Positions 17,297 to 26,400 of a stretch of 58,441 nucleotides of DNA are shown piece after piece. The stretch is from the NCBI GenBank assembly GCA_964615795.1, contig CAZTQR010000010.1:1-58441 (forward strand), read 5' to 3'. The translations under genes were made by a program, and so were the position numbers. The first letter of the stretch is position 1. Each line of letters opens with the position of its first letter. The DNA is from JADJAH01 sp964615795 (GTDB lineage: Bacteria > Bacteroidota > Ignavibacteria > Tepidaquicellales > Tepidaquicellaceae). The notes beneath the pieces were generated by a model, which was not told the DNA's origin, did no database searches, and was given only the letters and a program-made list of their open reading frames with translations.

Positions 17297-17386
17297 TTAA
17301 TTTGCTTCTGCAATTCGCAGAAGCTACCACAAAAGTATCTTCAAAGGGAGGAGACTGAGTTGATGGCCGCAGTATGCGGTCATTAA

Positions 17387-17418
17387 GCAAAGTGCCCTGA
17401 TCATTCGGGGCACTTTGC
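17387..17418. terminator. Bidirectional terminator between convergent genes
   Basis: GCAAAGTGCCC at 17387-17397 pairs with GGGCACTTTGC at 17408-17418 around a short loop. A second stem, ATGGCCGC (17363-17370) with GCGGTCAT (17376-17383), stands just before it. The T runs are short, but the two tandem hairpins between convergent stops fit termination. Confidence 0.7.
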
Positions 17419-17420
17419 AT

Positions 17421-17789
17421 CTATATCTGCAGGATGTTGTTCATTGCTTTGCGGAATTCCTCCTTTGTAAAGATGCTGTCGCATCCGGCATTGAATATCT
17501 CCTGCCTGTATTCATCACTTCCGCACAATGCAATGATCTTTTTCGTTCGTGAACCGGCTCCGTTTCGTATCGAGGATATAAGCCCGGCAGCTTCATTCAA
17601 TCTGCCGACTGCATCCACTATCACCATATCAACATCCGGCGAAGCCGAAATACTAAGAGCTTCCTTAAGATCTGCCGCCTCGTCAATTGTCACCTGGCAG
17701 TTCAGTTTTGTCAGAGTCATTGCTGAGATCTTCACATTTCCCTTAAGATCCCCGTCATTTGTTACAAGCAGTATCCTTCTGGTATTCAT
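17421..17789 (-). CDS. Stand-alone response-regulator receiver domain protein
   Basis: The 122-residue product consists only of a receiver fold: R-I-L-L-V-T-N-D-G-D in place of the usual acidic D-D pair, D-M-V-I-V-D-A-V-G with the likely phospho-acceptor Asp near residue 58, K-I-I-A-L-C-G (Thr/Ser position changed) and S-I-F-T-K-E-E-F with the conserved Lys. The first strand has N-D rather than D-D, and the switch Thr/Ser is not obvious, so phosphorylation may be weak or absent. No output domain and no histidine kinase adjoin. It could be a single-domain signalling protein or a degenerate pseudo-receiver. Confidence 0.75.
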   Translation of the reverse strand: MNTRRILLVTNDGDLKGNVKISAMTLTKLNCQVTIDEAADLKEALSISASPDVDMVIVDAVGRLNEAAGLISSIRNGAGSRTKKIIALCGSDEYRQEIFNAGCDSIFTKEEFRKAMNNILQI

Positions 17790-17875
17790 CGCGTTTTTTG
17801 CACAACCTTAAGAAAGAAACTGAATTGATAAAGGCAAAAAATAGAAGTAATTTGAGCAAATTTTTGTGACGCAAG

Positions 17876-19549
17876 ATGCCAAAGTTCACCATAGATAACA
17901 AAGAGATCGAATTTAAACCGGGTCAAACCATAATCCAGGCGGCCAGAGAAGCGGGAATTGACATTCCTCATTTCTGCTGGCATCCCGCTTTGTCAGTCTC
18001 CGGTAATTGCAGGATATGTCTCGTTGAAGTGGAAAATCTCCCCAAATTGCAGATCGCCTGCTCCACTCCGGCTGCAGAAGGAATGAAAGTACATACAAAA
18101 TCCGAGAAGACCATACATGCGCAAAATGCCGTGATGGAATTTCTTCTGATCAATCATCCGCTTGACTGCCCCATATGCGATGAAGCGGGAGAATGCAAAC
18201 TTCAGGATTATGCGTATAAGTACAGCGTCGGTATTTCGAGATTCGATGAACAGAAGAACCATAAGGATAAGCGTGTTGCTCTCGGGCCAAATGTACTGTT
18301 CGACCAGGAGAGATGCATTAGCTGTTCCAGGTGCATTCGCTATTGCGAAGAAGTTGCAAAGGATCCTGAACTTACTTTTGTGCAAAGGGGTGATCATGTT
18401 ACCATAGAGACATTCCCCGGTGAAGAAATGGACAATCCTTATTCAATGAATGTAATTGAGATCTGTCCCGTTGGGGCGCTCACATCAAGGCACTTCAGAT
18501 TCCGTGCCAGGGTTTGGGACATGTCCTTTACCGATACAGTATGTACGGGTTGTTCGAGAGGATGCAATACCATTATGGGAGTCAGGAACAATGAGATCCT
18601 CAGAATTGAGCCGAGGGAGAATGCGGATGTTAATCAGTACTGGCTTTGTGACTGGGGAAGACTCAACACAACAAAGTTTGTGAACGATGAATCTTCCAGG
18701 ATAAAATCCCCGATGATAAGGTATGAAGGCGCCTCGGTGGAAAAGAGTGAACTCATAGAAGTGAACTGGGACGAAGCCATATCAAAGGCGGCGGCATTGC
18801 TCAGGGATGCGGATAACGGTGAGTCGCTTTTCATCGCTTCACCATTCTCAACACTTGAGGATAACTATGCACTGAAAAAGTTAGCGGATTCGTGCGGCGG
18901 GATCATTGCATATATGCCATGCACGGACGAATCATTCGAAGACGATCTTCTGCGGAAGGCCGATAAGTCGCCGAATGCCGCAGGTCTGAAACTCCTTGGA
19001 ATTCAGCCTGTTGACGACAGCATAACAGACCGTATTGGAAGCGGCAAGATCCGCACGGCATTTGTACTCAATGACGATATCATCCGGCTTCCCGGCGCGG
19101 CTCCTCTGATCCAGAAGATCGGCTCTCTGGTTTGCATCATATCCAATAAGAGCGAAAGTTCGATCAATGCAAACGTAGTTCTGCCGGTTTCAACCTACGC
19201 AGAAATAAACGGAACGTTCGTGAATTTTCAGAACAGAATTCAGAGGATCCGACCGGCAGTTGCAACGCTTGAGCAGGAAAGGCTTCTCGGTGAGTTTTCA
19301 ATGTCAAGACTTGACAAGTTTGGTTCACACAACGACAGGTGGACACACGGGCACAGGTTCAATGCAAGGCCCGGCTGGAAGATATTAAAGCTTCTTGCCA
19401 AAGCTATTGGCCATGAATTTGCGTTTGAGAATTCCGAAGAAGTCTTCACCGAGCTTTCTTCCACTATACATTCAATGAACGGGTATGATTATGAAGCAAT
19501 CGGAAAAGGCGGTATTATCGCAGGTGAAAAGATTGCCGCTGAAGTCTGA
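17876..19549 (+). CDS. nuoG: NuoG-like iron-sulfur subunit (NADH-quinone oxidoreductase subunit G)
   Basis: All cluster motifs of the NuoG N-terminal half are present in this 557-residue protein: [2Fe-2S] Cys34, Cys45, Cys48, Cys62; His94-Cys98-Cys101-Cys107 (H-P-L-D-C-P-I-C-D-E-A-G-E-C); a ferredoxin-type set C147, C150, C153, C157 with C-P-V-G-A-L near 197; and the Mop Fe4S4 set C223, C226, C230, C258. The molybdopterin-like part that follows (about 280-557) is shorter than in long NuoG proteins. In complex I, NuoG carries electrons from the flavin site toward quinone. No other nuo gene is within reach here, so the partner subunits must be elsewhere, or it may serve another NAD-linked enzyme. 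Confidence 0.85.
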   Translation: MPKFTIDNKEIEFKPGQTIIQAAREAGIDIPHFCWHPALSVSGNCRICLVEVENLPKLQIACSTPAAEGMKVHTKSEKTIHAQNAVMEFLLINHPLDCPICDEAGECKLQDYAYKYSVGISRFDEQKNHKDKRVALGPNVLFDQERCISCSRCIRYCEEVAKDPELTFVQRGDHVTIETFPGEEMDNPYSMNVIEICPVGALTSRHFRFRARVWDMSFTDTVCTGCSRGCNTIMGVRNNEILRIEPRENADVNQYWLCDWGRLNTTKFVNDESSRIKSPMIRYEGASVEKSELIEVNWDEAISKAAALLRDADNGESLFIASPFSTLEDNYALKKLADSCGGIIAYMPCTDESFEDDLLRKADKSPNAAGLKLLGIQPVDDSITDRIGSGKIRTAFVLNDDIIRLPGAAPLIQKIGSLVCIISNKSESSINANVVLPVSTYAEINGTFVNFQNRIQRIRPAVATLEQERLLGEFSMSRLDKFGSHNDRWTHGHRFNARPGWKILKLLAKAIGHEFAFENSEEVFTELSSTIHSMNGYDYEAIGKGGIIAGEKIAAEV

Positions 19550-19636
19550 ATCAAATATCATTGCTCTTCACGTTCTGAACTCATTGTATCAAATTTACGG
19601 TGAGTTCTTTTTTTTTCACAACGAAGCTGTGCGTAA

Positions 19637-21439
19637 ATGAAGAAGAAGCTCACTCCAGAAATGCTGAGAAAGGCCAAGCGTTTCGGCTTTTCTGACAGGC
19701 AGATCGCAAATATTCTGCAGACCAGTGAAACGCGCGTGCGCAAAATGAGGGAGAAGCATGAGATCTTGCCCGTGTACAAGACGGTTGACACATGCGCCGC
19801 AGAGTTTGAAGCCGGTACGCCTTACCATTATTCCACATATGAAAGGTACAGCGAAAGCGAATCTTCTGACCGTGAGAAGATCATTATTCTCGGCGGCGGA
19901 CCAAACAGAATAGGGCAGGGAATAGAGTTTGACTATTGCTGTGTGCGGTGTGTGAAATCACTCCGTGAAGAAGGATATGAGACGATTATGATCAACTGTA
20001 ATCCGGAGACAGTTTCAACAGATTATGACATTACCGACAAGCTGTATTTTGAGCCGCTCACAGTTGAGGATGTGCTGAACATAGCGCGCATTGAAAAGAA
20101 TGTGAAGGGCATCATAGTCAGCTTTGGCGGACAAACGCCGCTGAAGCTTTCGAAGGAGCTGGAGAACAGCGGGCTCAAGATCCTCGGTACATCATCAGCA
20201 AGCATTGACACAGCGGAGGACAGGAAGAAGTTCGGCAGACTGCTTGACAAGCTCTGCATTCCGAAACCCGAGTACGGAACCGCTCTTGATTACGCTTCTG
20301 CCCGGAGGATTGCACGGAAGATCGGATATCCGGTTCTTCTCAGGCCTTCATACGTGCTTGGCGGAAGAGCTATGAGAATAGTTTATGACGACAGCCAGGT
20401 GCAAAAGTTCTTTGATGAGGACATTGAAGTTTCCAGGGACTATCCCGTGCTGATAGACAAGTTTCTTGAAGAGGCACGCGAGATAGATGTTGATGCGATA
20501 TGTGACGGCGAAGAGGTTTACATTGCCGGTATCATGCAGCACATTGAGGAGGCAGGAATTCACTCAGGCGACAGTACTTCCATTCTTCCCCCGATCTCCA
20601 TAAATGAAAAGAACCTGAAGCAGATAAAGGACTATACGGCCAGGATTGCGCTTGAGCTGAAAGTTATCGGATTGATCAATATTCAGTTTGCAGTGAAGGA
20701 AAATGTGGTATATGTGCTGGAAGCAAATCCCCGGGCATCACGGACAGTGCCATTTGTAAGCAAGACGACCGGAGTGCCTGTAGTTAAGATCACCGCAAAG
20801 ATAATTGCCGGAAGGAAGCTGAGGGAATTTGACCTGAAGAACTTTGAAGACATTGGATATATCGGAGTGAAGGAATCAATATTTCCGTTTCAGAAATTTC
20901 CCAAGGTGAAGATGTTTCTGGGACCTGAGATGAGGTCAACAGGCGAAGTAATGGGAATTGCGGAGACATTCGGAGAGGCGATGGCGAAAGCTCAGGAGTC
21001 AACCGGTTCTCCCGTGCCCGTAAGCGGAAAGATCTTCATCAGCGTAAATGAGAATGACAAGAAACAGAAAACGGTTGATATCGTAAGGAAGTATGTTGAA
21101 CTCGGATTCGGAGTGATAGCAACATACGGCACTGCGAAATTTCTGAATGATAACGGCATTGATGCGGAACCGGTATTCAAAGTGAATGAAGGCAGGCCGA
21201 ACGTCGTTGACCGCATAAAGAACGGTGACATAAGGGTTGTGCTGAACACTCCTCTTGGTTACGAGTCAAGATTCGACGAATACGCAATAGGATGGGCGGC
21301 GGTGCAGAACAAGATCCCGTTCATTACTACGCTGTCAGCGGCAAGTTCTTTTGCCGAAGGAATTGCAATGATAAAGAAGGGAAAATCAAGCGTGAAGAGT
21401 CTGCAGGAGTATTATGCAGATGATCATAAAGGAGTATAA
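19637..21439 (+). CDS. carB: Carbamoyl-phosphate synthase large subunit, C-terminal half (split carB)
   Basis: This 600-residue protein corresponds to the second half of the roughly 1070-residue CarB. It has the end of the oligomerisation domain (K-A-K-R-F-G-F-S-D-R-Q-I-A), the second ATP-grasp half (I-I-I-L-G-G-G-P-N-R-I-G-Q-G-I-E-F-D-Y-C-C-V, Y-P-V-L-L-R-P-S-Y-V-L-G-G-R-A-M, L-E-A-N-P-R-A-S-R-T-V-P-F-V-S-K) and the MGS-like allosteric domain (I-A-T-Y-G-T-A-K-F-L). That half phosphorylates carbamate. It has its own ATG and no N-terminal half upstream, where nuoG lies. A split large subunit is known in Aquifex aeolicus and Methanocaldococcus jannaschii, so this is more likely a split gene than a broken one. 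The frame is intact throughout. Confidence 0.92.
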   Translation: MKKKLTPEMLRKAKRFGFSDRQIANILQTSETRVRKMREKHEILPVYKTVDTCAAEFEAGTPYHYSTYERYSESESSDREKIIILGGGPNRIGQGIEFDYCCVRCVKSLREEGYETIMINCNPETVSTDYDITDKLYFEPLTVEDVLNIARIEKNVKGIIVSFGGQTPLKLSKELENSGLKILGTSSASIDTAEDRKKFGRLLDKLCIPKPEYGTALDYASARRIARKIGYPVLLRPSYVLGGRAMRIVYDDSQVQKFFDEDIEVSRDYPVLIDKFLEEAREIDVDAICDGEEVYIAGIMQHIEEAGIHSGDSTSILPPISINEKNLKQIKDYTARIALELKVIGLINIQFAVKENVVYVLEANPRASRTVPFVSKTTGVPVVKITAKIIAGRKLREFDLKNFEDIGYIGVKESIFPFQKFPKVKMFLGPEMRSTGEVMGIAETFGEAMAKAQESTGSPVPVSGKIFISVNENDKKQKTVDIVRKYVELGFGVIATYGTAKFLNDNGIDAEPVFKVNEGRPNVVDRIKNGDIRVVLNTPLGYESRFDEYAIGWAAVQNKIPFITTLSAASSFAEGIAMIKKGKSSVKSLQEYYADDHKGV

Positions 21440-21472
21440 CATCATTGCTTAGATTCATAACACTGAAATGAC

Positions 21473-21480
21473 TATTTTTG
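21473..21480 (+). promoter_or_regulatory. TAnnTTTG promoter element before a 61-residue gene
   Basis: TATTTTTG at 21473-21480 precedes the ATG at 21494 by 13 bases, predicting a transcript that starts about 7 bases before the codon. A well-placed element of this kind supports the small downstream frame being a real gene. Confidence 0.5.
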
Positions 21481-21493
21481 AACAAAGCAAAAC

Positions 21494-21679
21494 ATGGACT
21501 TAGAAAAAGTAAGGAAGCATTACAAGTGGGATCCGTATTCCGGAGATTATTCAAAGAGCTACATCTCTTATGAGAGAAGAATGCTGAGGAGAAAGCAGTT
21601 GAGGAATACGCTTCTCATAGGATTGTATGCGGTACTGCTTGCAGTTGCAATAGTTCTGATCTACAGATACTTTGACTGA
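21494..21679 (+). CDS. Small single-pass membrane protein, unknown function
   Basis: The 61-residue product has a charged, tyrosine-rich N-terminal half (K-H-Y-K-W-D-P-Y-S-G-D-Y-S-K-S-Y), a cluster of Arg and Lys (R-R-M-L-R-R-K-Q) and one hydrophobic helix (residues about 39-57), ending Y-R-Y-F-D. The positive-inside rule places the N terminus in the cytoplasm. I know no family for it. Support for a real gene comes from its own promoter element at 21473 and from the absence of any competing frame. It lies 54 bases after carB. Confidence 0.55.
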   Translation: MDLEKVRKHYKWDPYSGDYSKSYISYERRMLRRKQLRNTLLIGLYAVLLAVAIVLIYRYFD

Positions 21680-21687
21680 CTTATCCG

Positions 21688-21710
21688 GCTTCCGGTGATT
21701 CTCCGGAAGC
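21688..21710. terminator. Hairpin between convergent genes, possible terminator
   Basis: GCTTCCGG (21688-21695) pairs perfectly with CCGGAAGC (21703-21710) around a 7-base loop, 8 bases after the small membrane gene and 8 before the receptor stop. There is no T run, so termination strength is uncertain. Confidence 0.45.
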
Positions 21711-21717
21711 ATGAAGC

Positions 21718-24018
21718 TTAAAACTGCATGCTTATGCCCACCACAGGAAGGAAAGCCCACTGGTAAATCGTTTCCAGGTTCCTGTCAAAATCATCCCAAT
21801 AGTAACTGTAAACATTCTCGCGGTTGAAGACGTTTTGAAGTTCCAGATAGGCAACGAGGCTTGACCTGCTGAAATCGAACTTCTTGTCAACTCTGATGTC
21901 GAATCTCATGTAATACGGATATCTTGCACTGTTGAAATCATCAGTTGCATACACGGCCCTGTTGACTGCAAATGATGCCTGTTCGTCAATCGGAGTGTAG
22001 GGCCTGCCTCCGTCGTATTTGAATTTTATTCCGGCCAGCCATCCGTTCCTTAGCTGATAGCCTGCAATCAGCGTCAGCACGTGTCCGGGATCAAAAGCCC
22101 CGGGTTTGACACCTCCTGCCAATGCGCTGAATCCCGAATGAATGAAAGAATAGTTGAACAGTCCGTACAGGCCGTAACCGGAGAGTTTCTTATGAATGCT
22201 GAAATCAATGCCTCTCACGATGCCTTTTCCGGCGCTAACCGCTTCGCCAACGATGTTCGGTCCGAAATCCGTGCCGCCGTCAACAAGAATGTAGGTGGGA
22301 ATGTCTTTCCATACTGCATAATCCTTGTATTCCTTGTAATAGAACTCAACAGTTGCCTTAAGATCGGCCATGAAGTAATGTTCAAGTCCCGCAATGATGT
22401 GAGAGCATCTTATGGAGTTCAGTGCCTTGTTGCGCGGGTCTGCGCTGAGCCAGATGTACTCGGGCGACTGAAAGTAGATTCCGCCGGCGAGATTGAATTG
22501 TGTAACAGGAGTAATTTTGTAAGACAATCCTGCTCTCGGAGAAAAATATGCTTTCAGATCTATGTATTCAAAGTAATCGATCCTCGCACCTGCATTTACC
22601 GTAAGCCTGTCATTCAGCAGTTTGCCGGTCACGTTTGCATGCCCGAAGAGCTTATATGTGTTGAATTCAGAAACAGAGTTGATCGTATCGTAATAGTATC
22701 CCGCGGCGTTTGTATCTCCCTTGAGAAACATTGAACTGTTTATTGCCGCAAACTTTCCTCCCACGCCTGCGTTGAGCGTGACAGTTCTGGAAAGCGCGTA
22801 ATTAAGGTTCGAACGGTAGATCACTTCGTTGTTGCTTGCATCATAAATGAAATTCGGATTCGCCGTCCTGCTGTCTATCTGCTTCACATAGGTGTCTGAG
22901 TATGCATCGGAGATAACATTTTCCCAATATCCCTTTGGGAGGAGTTTTGTGTAATTGACGCCCGTCGCAAGAGTGTTCTGATTGTTGAGAGAGTTTCCGT
23001 AAGGGTTGTTCTCTGCGGACTCTCCCGAGAAATCGATCTTGTCAAGCCCGAGCAAACCGATAAGGCTTACCTTGTCTGTGGGACTGAAGCTGTAAGTCGT
23101 CTTAAGATTCACATCCCAGTAGTTCGGGACAGAAGTGAGCCTGATGGAATTCTTAAGCAGTTCGAGATAACTTCTCCTGACGGAAAAAAGATACGAGCCA
23201 TTTTCCGAGATCGGCCCTTCGAACAATCCTCCGAATCCGGCAATGGAAAGGTTTATGTCACCGAAGAAATTCTTTTTACTGCCGTCACGAAAGCTGATGT
23301 CAACCACGCCGGAAAGCTTGTCGCCGTAAAGAACCGGAAAACCGCCTGTCAGGAGATTTGTTTCGTAGATGAATTTCGTGTTAATGAATCCGATCGCACC
23401 GCTTGTAGAGCCGTCGCTTCCGAAGTGGTTAATGTTCGGCACTTCGACGCCGTCAATAAGTATGAGGTTTTCTGCAGGTGAACCGCCCCGGACAATAATG
23501 TCATTGCGCTGATCATTTCCTATTGCCACACCCGGCGCGGACTGCAGCATGCGCGAAATATCCTCCGTGGCTCCTGGCGCCCTTCTTATCTCTTCAAAGT
23601 CCAGGTTCATTGAGCTTATGTTTACATCTGAACTTTTCTGAAAGAAGTTTGCAGACACATCTATCTGACCTGTGGTAATTCCTCTTGGCTCGAGAAGGAT
23701 CCTGAGTTCCAGGGGTTTGCTTGCGTAAAGCACAAGGTCAGATTTGATCTGAGCCTCGTAGCCAGCCCGGCTGATCCTGACTCCGTAACTGCTGTAGGAA
23801 AGTTCCGAAAAGCTGAACCTGCCTGCAGAGTCTGTGTTCATTTCAATTCCGTTTCCCAGCAGTTCGACCCTTGCATCTTCAACCGGGCTAAGTGTTTCCG
23901 CATCAAGCACAACGCCTGAGACAACGCCTTTGTCCTGTGAGAGAACATATGAGGAGTGCGTCAATAGCAGAAGTGCGGCGGTAACGATCAAAGAAACAAT
24001 CAGAAAAGCATTTCGCAT
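21718..24018 (-). CDS. TonB-dependent receptor with carboxypeptidase-regulatory-like N-terminal domain
   Basis: The 766-residue protein has a signal peptide ending near V-L-S-Q. A carboxypeptidase-D-regulatory-like domain (about 33-110: G-V-V-L-D-A-E-T-L-S-P-V-E-D-A-R-V) follows, then a plug domain with R-N-D-I-I-V-R-G-G-S-P-A-E-N-L and I-D-G-V-E-V-P-N, then a 22-strand-type barrel ending in I-S-M-Q-F with a terminal Phe. Such receptors import large or scarce ligands across the outer membrane using TonB energy. The ligand is not evident, and no SusD partner is present. The plug resembles that of the receptor at 57906. It is convergent with the small membrane gene and apparently monocistronic. 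Confidence 0.92.
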   Translation of the reverse strand: MRNAFLIVSLIVTAALLLLTHSSYVLSQDKGVVSGVVLDAETLSPVEDARVELLGNGIEMNTDSAGRFSFSELSYSSYGVRISRAGYEAQIKSDLVLYASKPLELRILLEPRGITTGQIDVSANFFQKSSDVNISSMNLDFEEIRRAPGATEDISRMLQSAPGVAIGNDQRNDIIVRGGSPAENLILIDGVEVPNINHFGSDGSTSGAIGFINTKFIYETNLLTGGFPVLYGDKLSGVVDISFRDGSKKNFFGDINLSIAGFGGLFEGPISENGSYLFSVRRSYLELLKNSIRLTSVPNYWDVNLKTTYSFSPTDKVSLIGLLGLDKIDFSGESAENNPYGNSLNNQNTLATGVNYTKLLPKGYWENVISDAYSDTYVKQIDSRTANPNFIYDASNNEVIYRSNLNYALSRTVTLNAGVGGKFAAINSSMFLKGDTNAAGYYYDTINSVSEFNTYKLFGHANVTGKLLNDRLTVNAGARIDYFEYIDLKAYFSPRAGLSYKITPVTQFNLAGGIYFQSPEYIWLSADPRNKALNSIRCSHIIAGLEHYFMADLKATVEFYYKEYKDYAVWKDIPTYILVDGGTDFGPNIVGEAVSAGKGIVRGIDFSIHKKLSGYGLYGLFNYSFIHSGFSALAGGVKPGAFDPGHVLTLIAGYQLRNGWLAGIKFKYDGGRPYTPIDEQASFAVNRAVYATDDFNSARYPYYMRFDIRVDKKFDFSRSSLVAYLELQNVFNRENVYSYYWDDFDRNLETIYQWAFLPVVGISMQF

Positions 24019-24150
24019 ACTCAGAAGGCAAACAATATTCGGATCAGAGGGAAATGTAAAGCAGAAGAGAGATCAAAGCAAAGGCGACTGAACATCGCTG
24101 CAGTCTCAACGGTATGGCTGATTGCGGCTTCCGGCGATGTCCGGTTTCGT

Positions 24151-26169
24151 TCAGTATTCAATAAGTCTTCTCAATCTCTCCTCAAAGGCATCTTTCCGGA
24201 AGAAGTTCTCTTCCAGAGTAACGGCAAACGGCACGGGAGTATCAAGGCTTCCGCAGCGAACGACCGGCGCATCAAGATATTCAAAGCAGTGTTCTGTTAC
24301 ATACGCTGAGATCTCCGCACCTATTCCGCCTGTGACGGTGTCTTCGTGAAGAACAAGCAGTTTGCCGGTTTTTCTCACACTTGAAAGAACAGTATCCGTA
24401 TCCCACGGCAGTAATGTCCTGAGGTCAATGAGTTCAACATCCGCACCGCTCAATTCCCCGATCGCCTTCTTTGCCCAGTGAACTCCCATTCCGTAAGTGA
24501 CCACTGTAGCATCACTGCCTTCGGCAACGATCCTCGCCTTGCCTGACTCTATCGTGTAATAGTCATCCGGAACATCTTCGGATATGCTTCTGTACAGTGC
24601 CTTGTGTTCAAAGTACATAACGGGGTTCGGATCCTCAATAGCTGCCGTGATCAGTCCCTTTGCATCATAGGGATTTGAAGGGTAGAAAATTTTAAGTCCG
24701 GGCACATGAAAGAACCACGCTTCGTTTGACTGCGAGTGAAACGGTCCGGCACCCACGCCGGCACCGCAGGGCATTCTCACAACAACATCAGCATTCTGTC
24801 CCCACCGGTAGTGGATCTTCGCAAGATTGTTTACGATCTGGTTGAAACCGCAGGTAACAAAATCTGCAAACTGCATCTCTACAACTGCCTTCATTTTCCT
24901 GATGGAAAGTCCGAGGGCGGCTCCGACAATCGCTGATTCACAAAGCGGTGTGTTGCGCACTCTTTCTTTTCCAAATTCCTTATAGAAATTTTCCGTCACC
25001 TTGAACACTCCGCCGTACTCCGCTACATCCTGTCCCATAATCACAAGCTCGCCGTATTTCTGCATTGATTGCCTGAGGCCGTCGGAAATGGCATCAACAA
25101 ACCTTTTGGGAGAGACCTTGTTTGTCTTTGGCTGTGTGACAGTTTGCACATACGGCGCATATACATCCTGAAGTTCGACATCCGTGACAGGCACAACTTC
25201 CGGCTCGGCAAAAGTCTCGTCGAGCGCCTTGTCAATCTTCTCCCTGAACTCCTTTTTGATCTCATTTTTCATATCATCCGTGAGGATCAGCTCTTCCGTG
25301 AGAAAAGATTCAAAGTTCTCAACAGGGTCTTTCTTCCCCCACTCCTCAAAGAGTTCCTTCGGAACATATTTTGTTCCGGAAGCTTCTTCATGGCCGCGCA
25401 TACGGAATGTAATGCACTCTATCATTACGGGCCTCGGCGCAAGGCGAATGGATTCCGCATAGGTTTTGACCGTATCATAAACCGTGAGGATATTGTTACC
25501 GTCAATCTGCAAGGCTTCCATTCCGTATCCGATGGCCTTGTCCGTGAGATTCTCGCACTTGTACTGTTCATTAAGAGGAGTGGAGAGACCGTAACCGTTA
25601 TTTTCAATTATGAATATCACTGGGAGGCTCCACACGGCTGCGACGTTCAGTGACTCGTGAAAATCACCTTCGCTTGTTCCGCCGTCACCTGAAAACACCG
25701 CAGTGACTTTCCTTTCATTTTTCAGCAGGTTGGCAAGGCCGATGCCGTCAGCTATGCCGAGCTGCGGGCCGAGGTGTGAGATCATCCCTACTATGTGGTG
25801 GTCATTGTTTCCGAAGTGAAAGGACCTTTCCCTGCCTTTGGAAAAGCCGTTGTACTTTCCCTGAAGTTGTTTGAAAAGCCTGTCAAGCGGCATTTCACGC
25901 GAAGTGAAGACCCCGAGATTTCTGTGCATAGGCAGAACATATTCGTCCGGCTGAAGAGCCTTTGTAACGCCAACGGAGATTGCTTCCTGTCCTATACCGG
26001 AGAACCACTTTGAGATCTTGCCTTTTCTCAGAAGCAGAAGCATTTTTTCTTCGATCATTCTCGGGAGAAGAATTGACCGGTAGAGATCAATCAGTGTTTC
26101 GTCCGTATAATTTCTCTTGTCAAATATCATCGATCGTTTTCTAAAGTCGGTCGCCTGTGTGGGTTCCAT
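24151..26169 (-). CDS. 2-oxoacid dehydrogenase E1, fused alpha and beta subunits (branched-chain type)
   Basis: This 672-residue protein joins both subunits of thiamine-diphosphate-dependent E1. The alpha part (about 20-330) has W-F-S-G-I-G-Q-E-A and the ThDP motif S-G-D-G-G-T-S-E-G-D-F-H-E-S-L-N ... E-N-N-G-Y. The beta part (about 355-672) has G-Q-D-V-A-E-Y-G-G-V-F, T-P-L-C-E-S-A-I-V-G and R-M-P-C-G-A-G-V-G-A-G-P-F-H-S-Q. It would decarboxylate a branched-chain 2-oxoacid and acylate E2, whose gene is not here. Such fusions are common in Bacteroidota. The start may be Met1 or the Met at residue 14 (M-I-F-D-K-R-N-Y). Substrate choice among branched-chain, pyruvate or others is inferred. Confidence 0.9.
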   Translation of the reverse strand: MEPTQATDFRKRSMIFDKRNYTDETLIDLYRSILLPRMIEEKMLLLLRKGKISKWFSGIGQEAISVGVTKALQPDEYVLPMHRNLGVFTSREMPLDRLFKQLQGKYNGFSKGRERSFHFGNNDHHIVGMISHLGPQLGIADGIGLANLLKNERKVTAVFSGDGGTSEGDFHESLNVAAVWSLPVIFIIENNGYGLSTPLNEQYKCENLTDKAIGYGMEALQIDGNNILTVYDTVKTYAESIRLAPRPVMIECITFRMRGHEEASGTKYVPKELFEEWGKKDPVENFESFLTEELILTDDMKNEIKKEFREKIDKALDETFAEPEVVPVTDVELQDVYAPYVQTVTQPKTNKVSPKRFVDAISDGLRQSMQKYGELVIMGQDVAEYGGVFKVTENFYKEFGKERVRNTPLCESAIVGAALGLSIRKMKAVVEMQFADFVTCGFNQIVNNLAKIHYRWGQNADVVVRMPCGAGVGAGPFHSQSNEAWFFHVPGLKIFYPSNPYDAKGLITAAIEDPNPVMYFEHKALYRSISEDVPDDYYTIESGKARIVAEGSDATVVTYGMGVHWAKKAIGELSGADVELIDLRTLLPWDTDTVLSSVRKTGKLLVLHEDTVTGGIGAEISAYVTEHCFEYLDAPVVRCGSLDTPVPFAVTLEENFFRKDAFEERLRRLIEY

Positions 26170-26400
26170 CGCAGTTTTGAATTTTGATAAAATAGCGAAA
26201 GGGGCTTTGAAGATAAATTCTGAATTACGTTCGGGTGCACTTTATATAAAACACGGCTTTCCGCTTAATATGCATCCGGAGTATGATTCCCGCCGTAAAG
26301 CATTAATGCATACGAAATGAAAATCATAAGAGATATTATCAAATAAACTAATCTGATCCGTGGCATACAGCCGGCGGAGCAAACGGAAGGAGAATGCAAA

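Noticed and set aside
19637..21439. carB as a truncated pseudogene
   Set aside because: The frame is intact, begins with its own ATG and covers exactly the functional C-terminal half, as in known split CarB proteins.
22081..22734. Long plus-strand frame within the TonB receptor
   Set aside because: It is a shadow of the receptor, whose minus-strand motifs are unambiguous.
22801..22820. GGTTCGAA segment as a T arm of a tRNA
   Set aside because: It is inside the receptor reading frame and no cloverleaf can be drawn around it.
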